A stretch of DNA of 64,000 nucleotides from Myxocyprinus asiaticus (taxonomy: Eukaryota; Chordata; Actinopteri; Cypriniformes; Catostomidae). Both the position numbers and the translations under genes were made by a program. Under the pieces are notes generated by a model that ran no database searches, had not been told where the DNA came from, and saw only the letters and a program-made list of their open reading frames with translations. Where the stretch lies: contig NC_059385.1 in the NCBI RefSeq assembly GCF_019703515.2, forward strand, positions 35,723,001 through 35,787,000, in the 5' to 3' direction. Positions 12,205-24,122 of the stretch are shown here, in pieces; the stretch's first letter is position 1, and the number at the start of each line of letters is the position of its first letter.

Positions 12205-12410
12205 TGTTTATAAATATGAATAAATGAATGTCACATTTATATAGCACATTTCTGACACTACACTCAAAGCACTTTACACAGTGACGGGGAATCTCCTCAA
12301 CAACCACCAGTGTGCAGCATCCACCTGGATGATGTGACGGCAGCCATAGTGCGCCAGTACGCTCACCACACACCAGCTGTTGGTGGAGAGGAGAAAGTAG
12401 AGTGACACAG
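12205..12410 (-). repeat. Dispersed fish repeat with LINE/SINE-type 3' tail (copy 1, minus)
   Basis: It carries 'atatagcacatttctgacac' and 'caaagcactttacacagtga', then 'ccacctggatgatgtgacgg'. The same sequence in the opposite orientation lies at 25925-26075. The 'aaagtgctatataaat' end resembles the shared 3' tails of L2-type LINEs and SINEs in fish; the family was not determined. Confidence 0.65.
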
Positions 12411-12533
12411 ACAATTCATGGATGGGGATTATTTATAGAAACTACAATGTGATGCATTGTTGAAAAAAGTATTAAAATACTGAATAACAATAATTAAATT
12501 AAACAGTGACAATAAATAACCAAAACTGTCACA

Positions 12534-12870
12534 TTAAAGCTGAAGTATGTCTTTTTCTGTGTTAAAAAACTTTCTTCTATCCCAGCTTAAAATGCAGAGA
12601 CAACTGTAAATAAGCCATTGATAGGTTAATTTTCTTTGAAACGGTAAGCACTGTGTTTCTCTGGTGCTTTGAAAATGTCTCTGTTTGTTTAATGTGATCT
12701 GCTTAGACCCGCCCCAACAATGTTACTCAACCAATGGTGTGAGTTGGGGGTGGGCCAATCAATTTGTTTGACCAGTGGCAGATGGGGAGCATATTCAGAA
12801 CTGTTTTGAAAACAAAGTTTAATTTTTGCAATCCCGTTTGGTGGCGCAGAATTTATGTACTTCTGCTATA
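12534..12870. mobile_element. Small MITE with imperfect inverted ends
   Basis: The left end 'ttaaagctgaagtatgt' and the right end '..gtacttctgctataa' are inverted matches, and the subterminal 'ggtggcgcagaattt' is typical of the same family. A fragment of a relative (the AAAGCTGAAGTGTAATTTCTG-type end) occurs at 54028-54100. No protein is encoded. Confidence 0.55.
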
Positions 12871-13910
12871 AGTTTAATTGCACCTATGGGTTGTCAGTCC
12901 AACTTCAATTTGTCATTCTAATGTAGAGAATATTTTGTGTAAGTCTTGTTAACTTGTTTTTAAGGAATATTGAAAAACATTTTAAAAATAATATATATTT
13001 TTTTTGTTTTTGTTTGAATTAACAAGCCTACAGTATTTTTTTTCAGCAAAAACAAGGCAACAGCTATGATATTACCAGCAGGAAAATTGAATTAACCATG
13101 ACAGTGAGCAGAAAGCTTACAAATAACCCGTTGTGATAGAGCTCCTGATAAAAAGGTTAAATGATAGTTTTGGCTGATCAGATGACAAGAAAATGGATAA
13201 TCGGTATCAGCTTTAAAAATTCTGATAGGAGCATCCCTAATGGGTAGTGTAGTTCTTAGCCAGAAATTCTGTTATTAAGTTGAATTTTTGTGGACCGATG
13301 GTTTCAAGAGAAAAAAATATACCATCCCTTAACAACTTTGGAGCTCACGGAAGGTCTGTCTTTATAGGTTAATTAGTTAAAGTTAAAAATCAGTTCCCCT
13401 ATGGAGAGCATGAATGCGATTCTTACTTCTGGCACTGTTGTTCTCTATTGCTCATAGTGATATGAACAAACCTCTAATCCTAAGAATTAAATTTAAGCAT
13501 GCAATTCATCCTGCACCAATTGTGCTACAGACATGAATGATACCTAAATTTATGTGGGGTGTTGAAGAGAGGTGCGTTATATCAGCATTTCTCTCTTACT
13601 ATGTCTAGAAGTTTTGTTAAATGTCAGAGTTCAGATACTGCACTATTTTTTTAATGCTGGTGTGAAATGTCATGAAAAATTACATGCATCTTGATTTAAT
13701 GACCTTCCAAATATAGGAAAATACTTGCTTCCTTTAAAATATGATTAGTCAGTGAGGCACATCAACCTCAGATATTCAAACAAATAAAATAAAAACAATA
13801 TTAACAGTTTTTTTAAGCACGGTCTGAAACCCTATTAGAGTGATAATGATGAAATCACATGCTACAAAAATGAAATGTGACCAGTTGGATCATGTTTGTG
13901 TTGTACTCAG
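12871..13910. other. AT-rich sequence just upstream of the first visible wrn exon
   Basis: Presumed intron of wrn, because the first visible exon begins mid-gene. No exon or RNA gene was seen. The polypyrimidine/acceptor 'gttgtactcag' at 13900-13910 ends the stretch. Confidence 0.5.
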
Positions 13911-14060
13911 CTGAAATGTAGTGAGAAGTGGAGTTTGGATGGACTGGCGAAGCACTTGTTAAAGAAGCAGCTGTTTAAAGACAAACTCGTGCGCTGCAGT
14001 AACTGGGATGAGTTTAATCTGACAGAAGAGCAGAAGAGATATGCTGCCATAGACGCTTAC
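13911..14060 (+). CDS. wrn: wrn window exon 1: C-terminal part of exonuclease domain
   Basis: Fifty codons, phase 0 at both ends, acceptor 'tactcag' and donor 'gtgagt'. The residues '[17 protein letters not shown]' and 'RCSNWDEF' match the vertebrate WRN exonuclease. 'YAAIDAY' supplies the exo III tyrosine and aspartate of the DEDDy nuclease. The residues for exo I and II are not in this exon. Confidence 0.95.
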
Positions 14061-16862
14061 GTGAGTCTAAATAAAAGATTTCACATATCAGAACATTAAC
14101 TATGTTTGCTTCATTCAGATATGCCATTATATTTCCTAACAGACTGGATTGCTCATTTATCAGAAACTACAGGAAATCACGATGTCTGGTGAGATCAGTT
14201 ATTCTCTTGTTTACATGGTTTGTTGTACTGGTAGTGGAATTTACTTATGTTTATACCACGGGTCTGTTGAATGCTTGATTCTGATTGATTGACAGATGTT
14301 CTAGTACATGGGTCCCTATACGTTTTGCTTCCAGGTCACTCTGCTATGTTTTTAAGGGGGCGAAGTGAGCAGAGATGTATCTTCTGCTGTTATTACATGT
14401 ATTAATTTTACAATTAAAATCCATTTCACGTACTTGCGTAGAGTATGTTTGGGCCTTAATGTTTGTTTTAATTATCTAATTTTTATTATTTCTTAAAATG
14501 TTTAAAATGTATGTAGCTAATGAATATCCTGGAAATTATCAAATTTATTTTGAGACAACATACTTATTTATAATTTTCAGTTTTGTTTAAGGTCATTAAA
14601 TTACTGTCAATAACTGTCCAGTAAGTGAAAGGATAGTATTTGGGCTAAAGGCCCCTATTAAACACATTGTTTTTCTTAAGTGGGGGGAATAGATTTGTTC
14701 TGAAGAATGTTCAAAGTGGGCTCACATTGACTCATCCAGTCATATTAGAGATTAGTTTGTTTATAGAATACTTGATGTAATAAAATGCCAAATGTGTTTG
14801 AATTAACAGGAAATGGTTGAATTTTTCTGAAGTAGTTATTTTGAGTAAGCATTATCTTCATTTGTTACTCAAAAAAGCATCTTGCTGTCTCAAAATTATT
14901 TGTATTAATTGACAAATTGTTCCTTATAACAATTGCCCCGGTATCTACACGATATCACTTTAAACTCCCTAGGGGCCTTTTACTCCAAGTGTGGGGTATT
15001 CAGTAAAATAAAATCAATATTCTATAAAAAATAAATATATACATTTTTTTTTTACCTTGATACATTTTGTGACCAGAAAAAAGCTTAATTTCCTTAAGGG
15101 GTGCCTTTAGCCCCTTTGTACCCTATACTTATACTTACATCTTGGCAATTTGAAGTGATGTTGCTGCTGATGAGAGCTGCACCAAATACAGGTGATCTCT
15201 CTCAGTTTCTCTTTCTCTCTCTCGCTCGCATGCACACACACGCATGCACAACATTGTTACTCCAATAAGTGCTTCAGTAAAACAGCGCAATCTTCCGTTG
15301 CGAGTTCTAAAGTGACGTTTTCGAAGTAGCAATGAAAGCTCAGACTGTATCAAAGCAAGACGCTGAATCCGTGGCTTAAGAAATTAGTTCCACTCACAAG
15401 AGCTTTTCAGGGACTAAAACCAGAAAATGTCTTGAGAGAAAACCCCAAACAGTCTTCAGGTGTGGTAACCGTGGTACAAGCAGAATAATTGACTCCGACC
15501 CATTAAATTATTGAAAAATAATGCACACCCGCTGCGCATTGTGGCCGCATTACCACCTCAGGGTGTGCATTATTTTTCAATAATTCAACTGCCCGTCATC
15601 AATTATTTCTTGAAATGGTCAAATCATGTTTTGGCACTCTTTAACTGCTTGACTACTTATAGGTTTTTATATCTGTTGCTGTCTCTCTGATATTATTTGT
15701 TTGTAGGACGCTCAGGATGCTCAGCACATGATTTGAAGCAGAGAGTCTTTCAGATTGCTGGTGATCTTAAAGAACTTGCTAATGGTATTCAAGATGAACT
15801 CATCTGCACAGGCAGGTCAGTGATTCGCTGTCAGCTAAATGTTTTACACTAGTTAGTGGATGTCACAGTGGACTTACTGTTCAGCGCACATTATTTAATC
15901 AGGGTCTTATTTTTTATAGTAAAATTCCCCTGAGGTGATATTGATGAAGGTTATCTTTGCACAAAAGCAGTCATCATTTAGTTTTTTCCATGACCATTTT
16001 CCACCCTCCCTGGACCTTAAAATTACAGTTAACAGAGCATTTTTGCTGCTGTGCCTTTAAAGGGTGGCTCACCCCAAAATGAAAATACTCTCATCATTTA
16101 CTCACCCTCATGCCATCCCAGATGTGTATGACTTTCTTCCTTCTGCAGAACACAAATGATGCTTTTTAGAAGAATATTTCAGCTCAGTAGGTCAATACAA
16201 TGCAAGTGAATGGTGATGAGATGAGAGAATTTTATTTTTGGGTGAACTATTCCTTTAAGACTTCAATGTAAATGCCCTCTTCACATGTGAAATGAGTAAC
16301 AGTGCTTAGATGTGCTGTGGGTTTGTCCAATATATTTGGCCATGCATGTTACTTTTATTGTTAGGATGTGTATGTACAGTACTGTGCAAAAGTTGTAGGC
16401 ACTTGTGAAAAATGTTGCATAGTAAGGATGTTTTAAAAAAGAATGACATAAATAGTTTTCATTTAACACCATACAAAGTCCCAGTAAACATATAAAAAGC
16501 TAAATCAATTTTGATTTCAAAACAGCACCAATTCTCCTAGGTACACCTGGACACAGTTTTTCTTAGTTGTTGGCAGATAGGATGTGCCAAGCTTCTTGGA
16601 GAATTCGCCACAGTTCTTCTATCTATTTAGGCTGTCTCAATTGCTTCTGTCTCTTCATGTAATCCCAGACTGACTCGATGTTCAGTGGGGGACTCTGAGG
16701 GGGCCATGCCATCTGTTGCAGGGCTCACTGTTCTTCTATTCTGTTCTATTAGCAAAAGGGATGTTTGGGAGTCTAAAATGTATATTTCCTATTGACATAA
16801 ATGGAGATACAAAAAGACAAAAATTTTGTGAAGCATCTTATGTGCCTAAAACATTTGCACAG

Positions 16863-16917
<55 letters not shown>

Positions 16918-18497
16918 CAGGTGCATCTCAATAAATTAGAATGTCGTGGAAAAGTTCATTTATTTCAGTAATTCAACTCAAATTGTGAAACTCGTGTATT
17001 AAATAAATTCAATGCACACAGACTGAAGTAGTTTAAGTCTTTGGTTCTTTTAATTGTGATGATTTTGGCTCACATTTAACAAAAACCCACCAATTCACAA
17101 CCTCAACAAATTAGAATACATCATAAGACCAATGAAAAAAACATTTTTAGTGAATTGTTGGCCTTCTGGAAAGTATGTTCATTTACTGTATATGTACTCA
17201 ATACTTGGTAGGGGCTCCTTTTTGCTTTATTTACTGCCTCAATTCGGCATGGCATGGAGGTGATCAGTTTGTGGCACTGCCGAGGTGGCATGGAAGCCCA
17301 GGTTTCTTTGACAGTGGCCTTCAGCTCATCTGCATTTTTTGGTCTCTTGTTTCTCATTTTCCTCTTGACAATACCCCATAGATTCTCTATGGGGTTCAGG
17401 TCTGGTGAGTTTGCTGGCCAGTCAAGCACACCAACACCATGGTCATTTAACCAACTTTTGGTGCTTTTGGCAGTGTGGGCAGGTGCCAAATCCTGCTGGA
17501 AAATGAAATCAGCATCTTTAAAAAGCTGGTCAGCAGAAGGAAGCCTGAAGTGCTCCAAAATTTCTTGGTAAATGGGTGCAGTGACTTTGCTTTTCAAAAA
17601 ACACAATGGACCAACACCAGCAGATGAAATTGCACCCCAAATCATCACAGACTGTGGAAACTTAACACTGGACTTCAAGCAACTTGGGCTATGAGCTTCT
17701 CCACCCTTCCTCCAGACTCTAGGACCTTGGTTTCCAAATGAAATACAAAACTTGCTCTCATCTGAAAAGAGGACTTTGGACCACTGGGCAACAGTCCAGT
17801 TCTTCTTCTCCTTAGCCCAGGTAAGATGCCTCTGACGTTGTCTGTGGTTCAGGAGTGGCTTAACAAGAGGAATACGACAACTGTAGCCAAATTCCTTGAC
17901 ATGTCTGTGTGTGGTGGCTCTTGATGCCTTGACCCCAGCCTCAGTCCATTCCTTGTGAAGTTCACCCAAATTCTTGAATCGATTTTGCTTGACAATCATA
18001 AGGCTGCGGTTCTCTCGGTTGGTTGTGCATCTTTTTCTTCCACACTTTTTCCTTCCACTCAACTTTCTGTTAACATGCTTGGATACAGCACTCTGTGAAC
18101 AGCCAGCTTCTTTGGCAATGAATGTTTGTGGCTTACCCTCCTTGTGAAGGGTGTCAATGATTGTCTTCTGGACAACTGTCAGATCAGCAGTCTTCCCCAT
18201 GATTGTGTAGCCTAGTGAACCAAACTGAGAGACCATTTTGAAGGCTCAGGAAACCTTTGCAGGTGTTTTGAGTTGATTAGCTGATTGGCATGTCACCGTA
18301 TTCTAATTTTTTGAGATAGTGAATTGGTGGGTTTTTGTTAAATGTGAGCCAAAATCATCACAATTAAAAGAACCAAAGACTTAAACTACTTCAGTCTGTG
18401 TGCATCGAATTTATTTAATACACGAGTTTCACAATTTGAGTTGAATTACTGAAATAAATGAACTTTTCCACGACATTCTAATTTATTGAGATGCACC

Positions 18498-18585
<88 letters not shown>

Positions 18586-21500
18586 TCTGCTTAGGTAGCC
18601 AAAAGTTTTGCCCAATAGATATAGGATTTGCTCAGCAAGAACAAAAGTTAGAGGGATCATTGGATGTGACCCATTTAACATATTTGCTTAATGTAGATGC
18701 AAAAAAGTTGAAGTCAATTCAAAATCACAAAGCTTACATTTCACAAATCTACATTCAATGGTAGATAATTCTCTCAGTGCATGATTCATTTTAATAATAA
18801 TGTAAGTTGTGTTGATTCTAAGTTGATTTTGTCTTGCAGTGTTGTGAGTCTTGTAGATGATCTGTCTCACACTCTTGCATCTCTAAGATGCTTGTTGTTG
18901 AATTGCAACAAAACAGCTGAAAAATCAGTAGAAGAACAGCCATCTTTAAAGCACAACCTCCAGGATACTAAAACCAAGACAGATCATGAAGCACTTTCCA
19001 CATCATCTGAGAAGCAGTGTGAGGAAGACTCCAGCAAATGCACTGATGTCCATTCTGAGTGCCTGATGTCTCTGGACATCTCTGAATATGAGCTGCAGAT
19101 GATGGAGCAGCAGGCCAGACAGGAGCAGCTGGAGGAGGAGTGCATTCTCGCTTTCCAGGTGCACATCACTTACATATGGCACTTTCCATTAATACGGTAC
19201 AAAATAGGTCATTTTTGTCCGATTTGGAAGTTCGATTGGTTTGGGCTTTTTAATGGCCAAAGTCAATATCTAGAGAGTGGGGTGTCTGATATATTACATC
19301 ACACAATATAATATTATAGGAATTGACATGTATTAAATTAACTATTATTTTGCATAATATTTACTTTCACACAAAAACTTTAGCTTCGTAAATTTTTTAA
19401 AATAAATCTTAAAGAAAAAAAAACAAATTTTTTTCAGGGATTTTTTTTTAGTTTATTTTCTAGCAGCTTCTCCTATTTGAATAATTTGTTCATACGTGAA
19501 GCACCTGAAGCACTTTGAACCTAAAGTTCTTCTCTCGTGCGAATGCATCGGTCGAACAGTACATTTTTTTAAATTCTTTTCCAACACATGTTCAGTGATT
19601 GGAGGTGCTAAACCTTCACAAAATGTTGATCGTCAAGCTCTTGATGTCAAATTAAGTATTATATGAGCTGTTTTATTTTACCTTTATATGAGGATTATAA
19701 ATTTGCAACCATGTCACCAAAATTTTGGGCATGTCATTTAAAACCCCTAAATTTAACTGTTGGGGAATACAGCTTAACCCAGTAAAGAGTCCACTATGAA
19801 CACTGACCCAGAGTCAAGGTTACAATCAATTGACTGAGTTTACTGCAGACAAAGTGTTTTCCATTCTCCACAATTCCAATGGCAACCAACAGAAAGACAG
19901 GTTACGGATGGACTCAGTGCACGACACACAGCCTACACGTTTCCGGTAAAATCTCAGGGCCATAACGAGCTTCTGGTATCGTATTCAGCTAACGCGAAAG
20001 TGTCGAGTTAAAACAAAACTTAACATTATTTAACAACAGCAACAGCTCTGTGTCTCAGTGTGCAATGGATATTGTCCAATGTCATCTGCAGAAACTCCTT
20101 GAAATAATGCACGTGAAAAGTACGTTTCCCCCAAGTCGTCTTGACAGCGTAGAGAAATAGTTTCCGGCGCTGTGCCGGAAGTAAGTGATATGCCATTCTT
20201 AAAAGTGATTCAAAGCCATAATTAACTAAGGTTATAGGTCAGATGGAGCTGGAATACATTTTAAAGTTAGGAACAACAGAAATACACACAAAAGGATCAA
20301 TGGTTGGTATCACTTTCCAAACATTTCTAATCCTATTAAAAGTAATGTAAATTAGGCTTTTTTAAAGATACATTACAGTAGATGTCATTTCAAAATGTTG
20401 TTGTGCACTGTAAAATCGTGACGACCTGTAATTGTTATCTTAAGGACCTATTTCTTTTTGATTAAACCCTTAATATTTGTTTTGTTGGTGTAACCTAATG
20501 TAGTCCGTTTTATTCAGTGATGTTAAATCATATTTTTGACTTAACATCTAAATTGTTATAATTTATAAGTTCAAATTTTTTTTTTCAGGGAGGATTATGG
20601 GGTGGGAGTGGTGAGACTACTGGTCTGAAATTTTACCCCAGTCTGGCCCAGGCTACAGTAGAGAAAACAAGATTTTTATTTAATGGGGAAAAATCAAGCA
20701 ATAACAGGGTTGCACGGAAAAATGTGAGACACATCTTAATGTGATGTTTTTGTTTTTTTACTACAATGAATTCGATAGCAGTTCAATAGTGTTTTTTTTA
20801 TTTTTTATATTGGAGTCAGTCGAGAATGTCAAGACCTCACCAATTTTAGGGGTGAAAGGATACAGATATTCGAGGTGATCAAAACAGGCTACTTTTCGTG
20901 ATAGGTTCATTGTATGTTAGGTAATAGTTTGACATATCTAATTGTTTTTACAACAAAAAACATGGTCTCAAAATGTAATGGGACACCAAAATGAATTAGA
21001 TTTGTAGAAGGTGCCATCTGTTTCCAGCTCTTGTGTGATTTACTGATGTTTTTATGATTGTCATGGTTTCATCAGACGCAGGAGAACTCTCATGACGTTC
21101 AGAGTGATGAGGATCTTGATGATGAAATGATGAAGGTGAGCGCAACATTTATTTCGCAGTTGATGATAAATCCAGTTCCGTTTAAACAGATTTGATAGTT
21201 TTAGCCTAGAGAAGCAAAAGTCCTTCTCCCATTACGTCTGTTTAAAAATATATTGCAGCTAAATTGAACAGATTATATTAGCATTCCCATTACTGCAGTT
21301 GTGTTGTCATATTGTCTCTGTCTTAAGACTCAAATGATGTTAATTGTTTGAATTAAAATGTGATAATCTTGACTCTTGTCATGTTTTCAGTTGGCTGATG
21401 ATGTAGAGAGATTAAAGGATGGGGATGATCATGAGAAACGTGTCCCTCAGTCTGCTAATGAAGATGAAGATGAGGAGGTTGCGGAAGATGAGGATGAGGA

Positions 21501-24084
21501 GTTTGGTAAGTGGATTTTTTTAGATGAACTGTGTGCCATAAACATGAGTAGTCTTCCCAGAGTCATGTGCAGTATTTTAAAATACAGTAATATATTTTTG
21601 TGATCATGCAGTCATCTTTGACTGATTCCTATTAATGATTCATATTCATTCGTTGCTCTGCTTATTGAATCTGCTTATGTTAGCCATAATAGCTTTATAT
21701 ATTAGCGGCATATAATATTATGCCCTCTATCACAACTCTAGTGTCCTGAGAGTAATTCTTAAATTGTATACTGCAGTAGCGGCTAACAAAATGAGTATTT
21801 GAATATTTTAAGATCAGTTTCGTTGTTTTCTAATTCATAAGAACCATAAGATTTTCCTTGTAATTAATATAAACATCAACCAAAAGTCACTTTTGAATTT
21901 TGGATTGTGTGCTTTTATTCTGTCATTTCTAATGGAAAATCCAGAATGCATGCTTTGAAGCAGCTTGAAAAACTGTTCAAATGTACATGATACATCATGT
22001 TGTTAATAAGTCAGGTTTCATGTTGTATTTAAGCAGCAGTGGTGAATTTGAACAAACTCTTTTGCACTATGTGTAGATTCAAGTCTCCCACAACCAACTC
22101 CTGAACAAATTAAATGTCTGAAAATGTATTTTGGACATCACAGCTTCAAACCGTAAGTTTTCAAACATAAGCAATAGTTTGTATTGTGCTGTTTCACAGT
22201 TGACCTGATGTATATTTCTGTCTTTTGTGTTTTAAGTGCTTGTTTTAAATGTGATCTGTCATATGATGCTCATGACTCTGTTTTCAGCGTTCAGTGGAAA
22301 GTGATTCAATCTGTTCTTGCTGAGAGGAGGGATAACCTGGTTGTCATGGCAACTGGTATACATTCTCTCCTTTATAGTATAGTAATATGCTTATAGTATT
22401 TATATTTCATTTTCACACCTTTGTGTAACTGAGGGCGTTTTCACACCTAGTTCATTTGAGCACTCCAAGCACTCTCAGAGTGGTATAGCGTGTATATGTG
22501 AACAACCCAAGTGGTCCCAGTTCCCCCAAAAAGGACCTAAAAGGGAATCGTACTCAGACCACATCAGGAGGTGGTCCGAGTACAGTTTGTTTGTGGGTCC
22601 TTTTGTGGTTCGATTGATTTGTGCGATGTGAAAGCAAAGAGGTACCAGTCTGCTTTGCATTTTATAATATAAGTACCTCGTGGCTTGCCATACATAGCTG
22701 TATTACATACTTCATATTCCAGTCACAATTTACTGTCCACATATGGGAATTTTAATATAGATATACCATGATGTGCTTTTGTGTCTCATATTCCGTTCTT
22801 GTTGTATTATTTGAGCACCTAAAATGAACTGACCGGCCGCATTCAGAGCAGTGAGTTAAGATGAACCGCTTTAAAGTGCTCTGATGGTCATACAGTCTAC
22901 GGAGGTTTGCGCCAAACTCCCACAAAAATACAAGTGAGGATTTTTATAGTTTCATTTTAATGTTATTTGCGCAATGGCAAATGTTCTTGGCTCATACACA
23001 CATTGTAAATACACGCAGGAGGAGACGCTTGCTTGCTCCATTACTCTCTAGATGATAAAGAAACATATTTTCAAATGCGCATAGAATTTCAAATGTTTTC
23101 CTTCATGCTAAATAAGGGAGTAACAAGGTAAAAGGGAAAGGAGGCGGCGAGAACCGGCTTAAGAACACAAATAATCATTTAATTATTAACTTAAACAAAA
23201 AGACAAACACAAACACATGCCGGGCAGCTGCCCGTAACACTCTCTCTCTCTGGAACTGCCGCCTCCGGTCGCCTTTATTCCTCTCATGGGCTTGATTAGC
23301 CTGATTAGGGTCTGGGTGTGCAGCATCACGACCCGGCCCTGCCCTCCTCCCTGCCACACTCCTTCCTCCTTTCCTTCAGGCCGGGGAGCCCCCGCCTGCC
23401 GGCAGGTCATACCCGCCTCTTCGGACCTGGGAGGGTGACAAAGGGAGGGAAAAAAAACGAGAGGGAAAGGCCAACACGGAGCGACAGCGGGAGAGAGAGA
23501 GAAAAAAAAAATTACTCGCTGGTTCTCTGATACGCCGTAGCCTGGTCCTCGGCCACTCCTCCACCCTCTAGTGGACGACAGCCAGGCCTCCCCGGGTAGA
23601 TCGGAGGCAGTCCTCCGGCCCCTGGCAGATGGAACGCCCCGCTGCGTTTTCTCCCCCGCCCCTGGCAGCGGTTCTTCAGCTCCAGGTGGTCGGCCAGGAG
23701 CCCCTCGCGGTCGGCGGACCTCTCGACCCCGCCACGTTTTAGCGGCTGGTAGGGGTCTCCTCCACCCCTGGCAGCGGCCCTGACTGCTCCAGGCAGTTGG
23801 CTAGGAGCCCCTCCTCCCCTCACGGTTGGTGGCCGTTCCTGTGCTCTCAGGCGGCCGGGCTCCTCCGTTCCCCGGCGGATGGCCACGGCTGCTCCGTTGG
23901 GGTGGATGGTAGTGGCGAGGACTCTACTACGGCGCATCCCTCCTCCTTCCCGGGTTGTTGGCACCAGTGTAACAAGGTAAAAGGGAAAGGAGGAGGTGAG
24001 AACCGGCTTAACAACATAAATTATCATTTAATGATTAACTTAAACAAAAAGACAAACACATGCCGGGCAGCTGCCCGTAACACG

Positions 24085-24122
<38 letters not shown>

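Noticed and set aside
17254..17571. Plus-strand frame opposite the Tc1 transposase
   Set aside because: Antisense shadow of the intact transposase gene.
18478..18764. Open frames on both strands through the TA tract
   Set aside because: Translated microsatellite; no start context or similarity.
23512..24027. 171-codon minus-strand open frame in the GC-rich part of the miniature retroelement
   Set aside because: It crosses the primer-site-like sequence and the LTR boundary, is dominated by G, R and P, and resembles no gag or other protein I know. High GC content alone explains the lack of stops.
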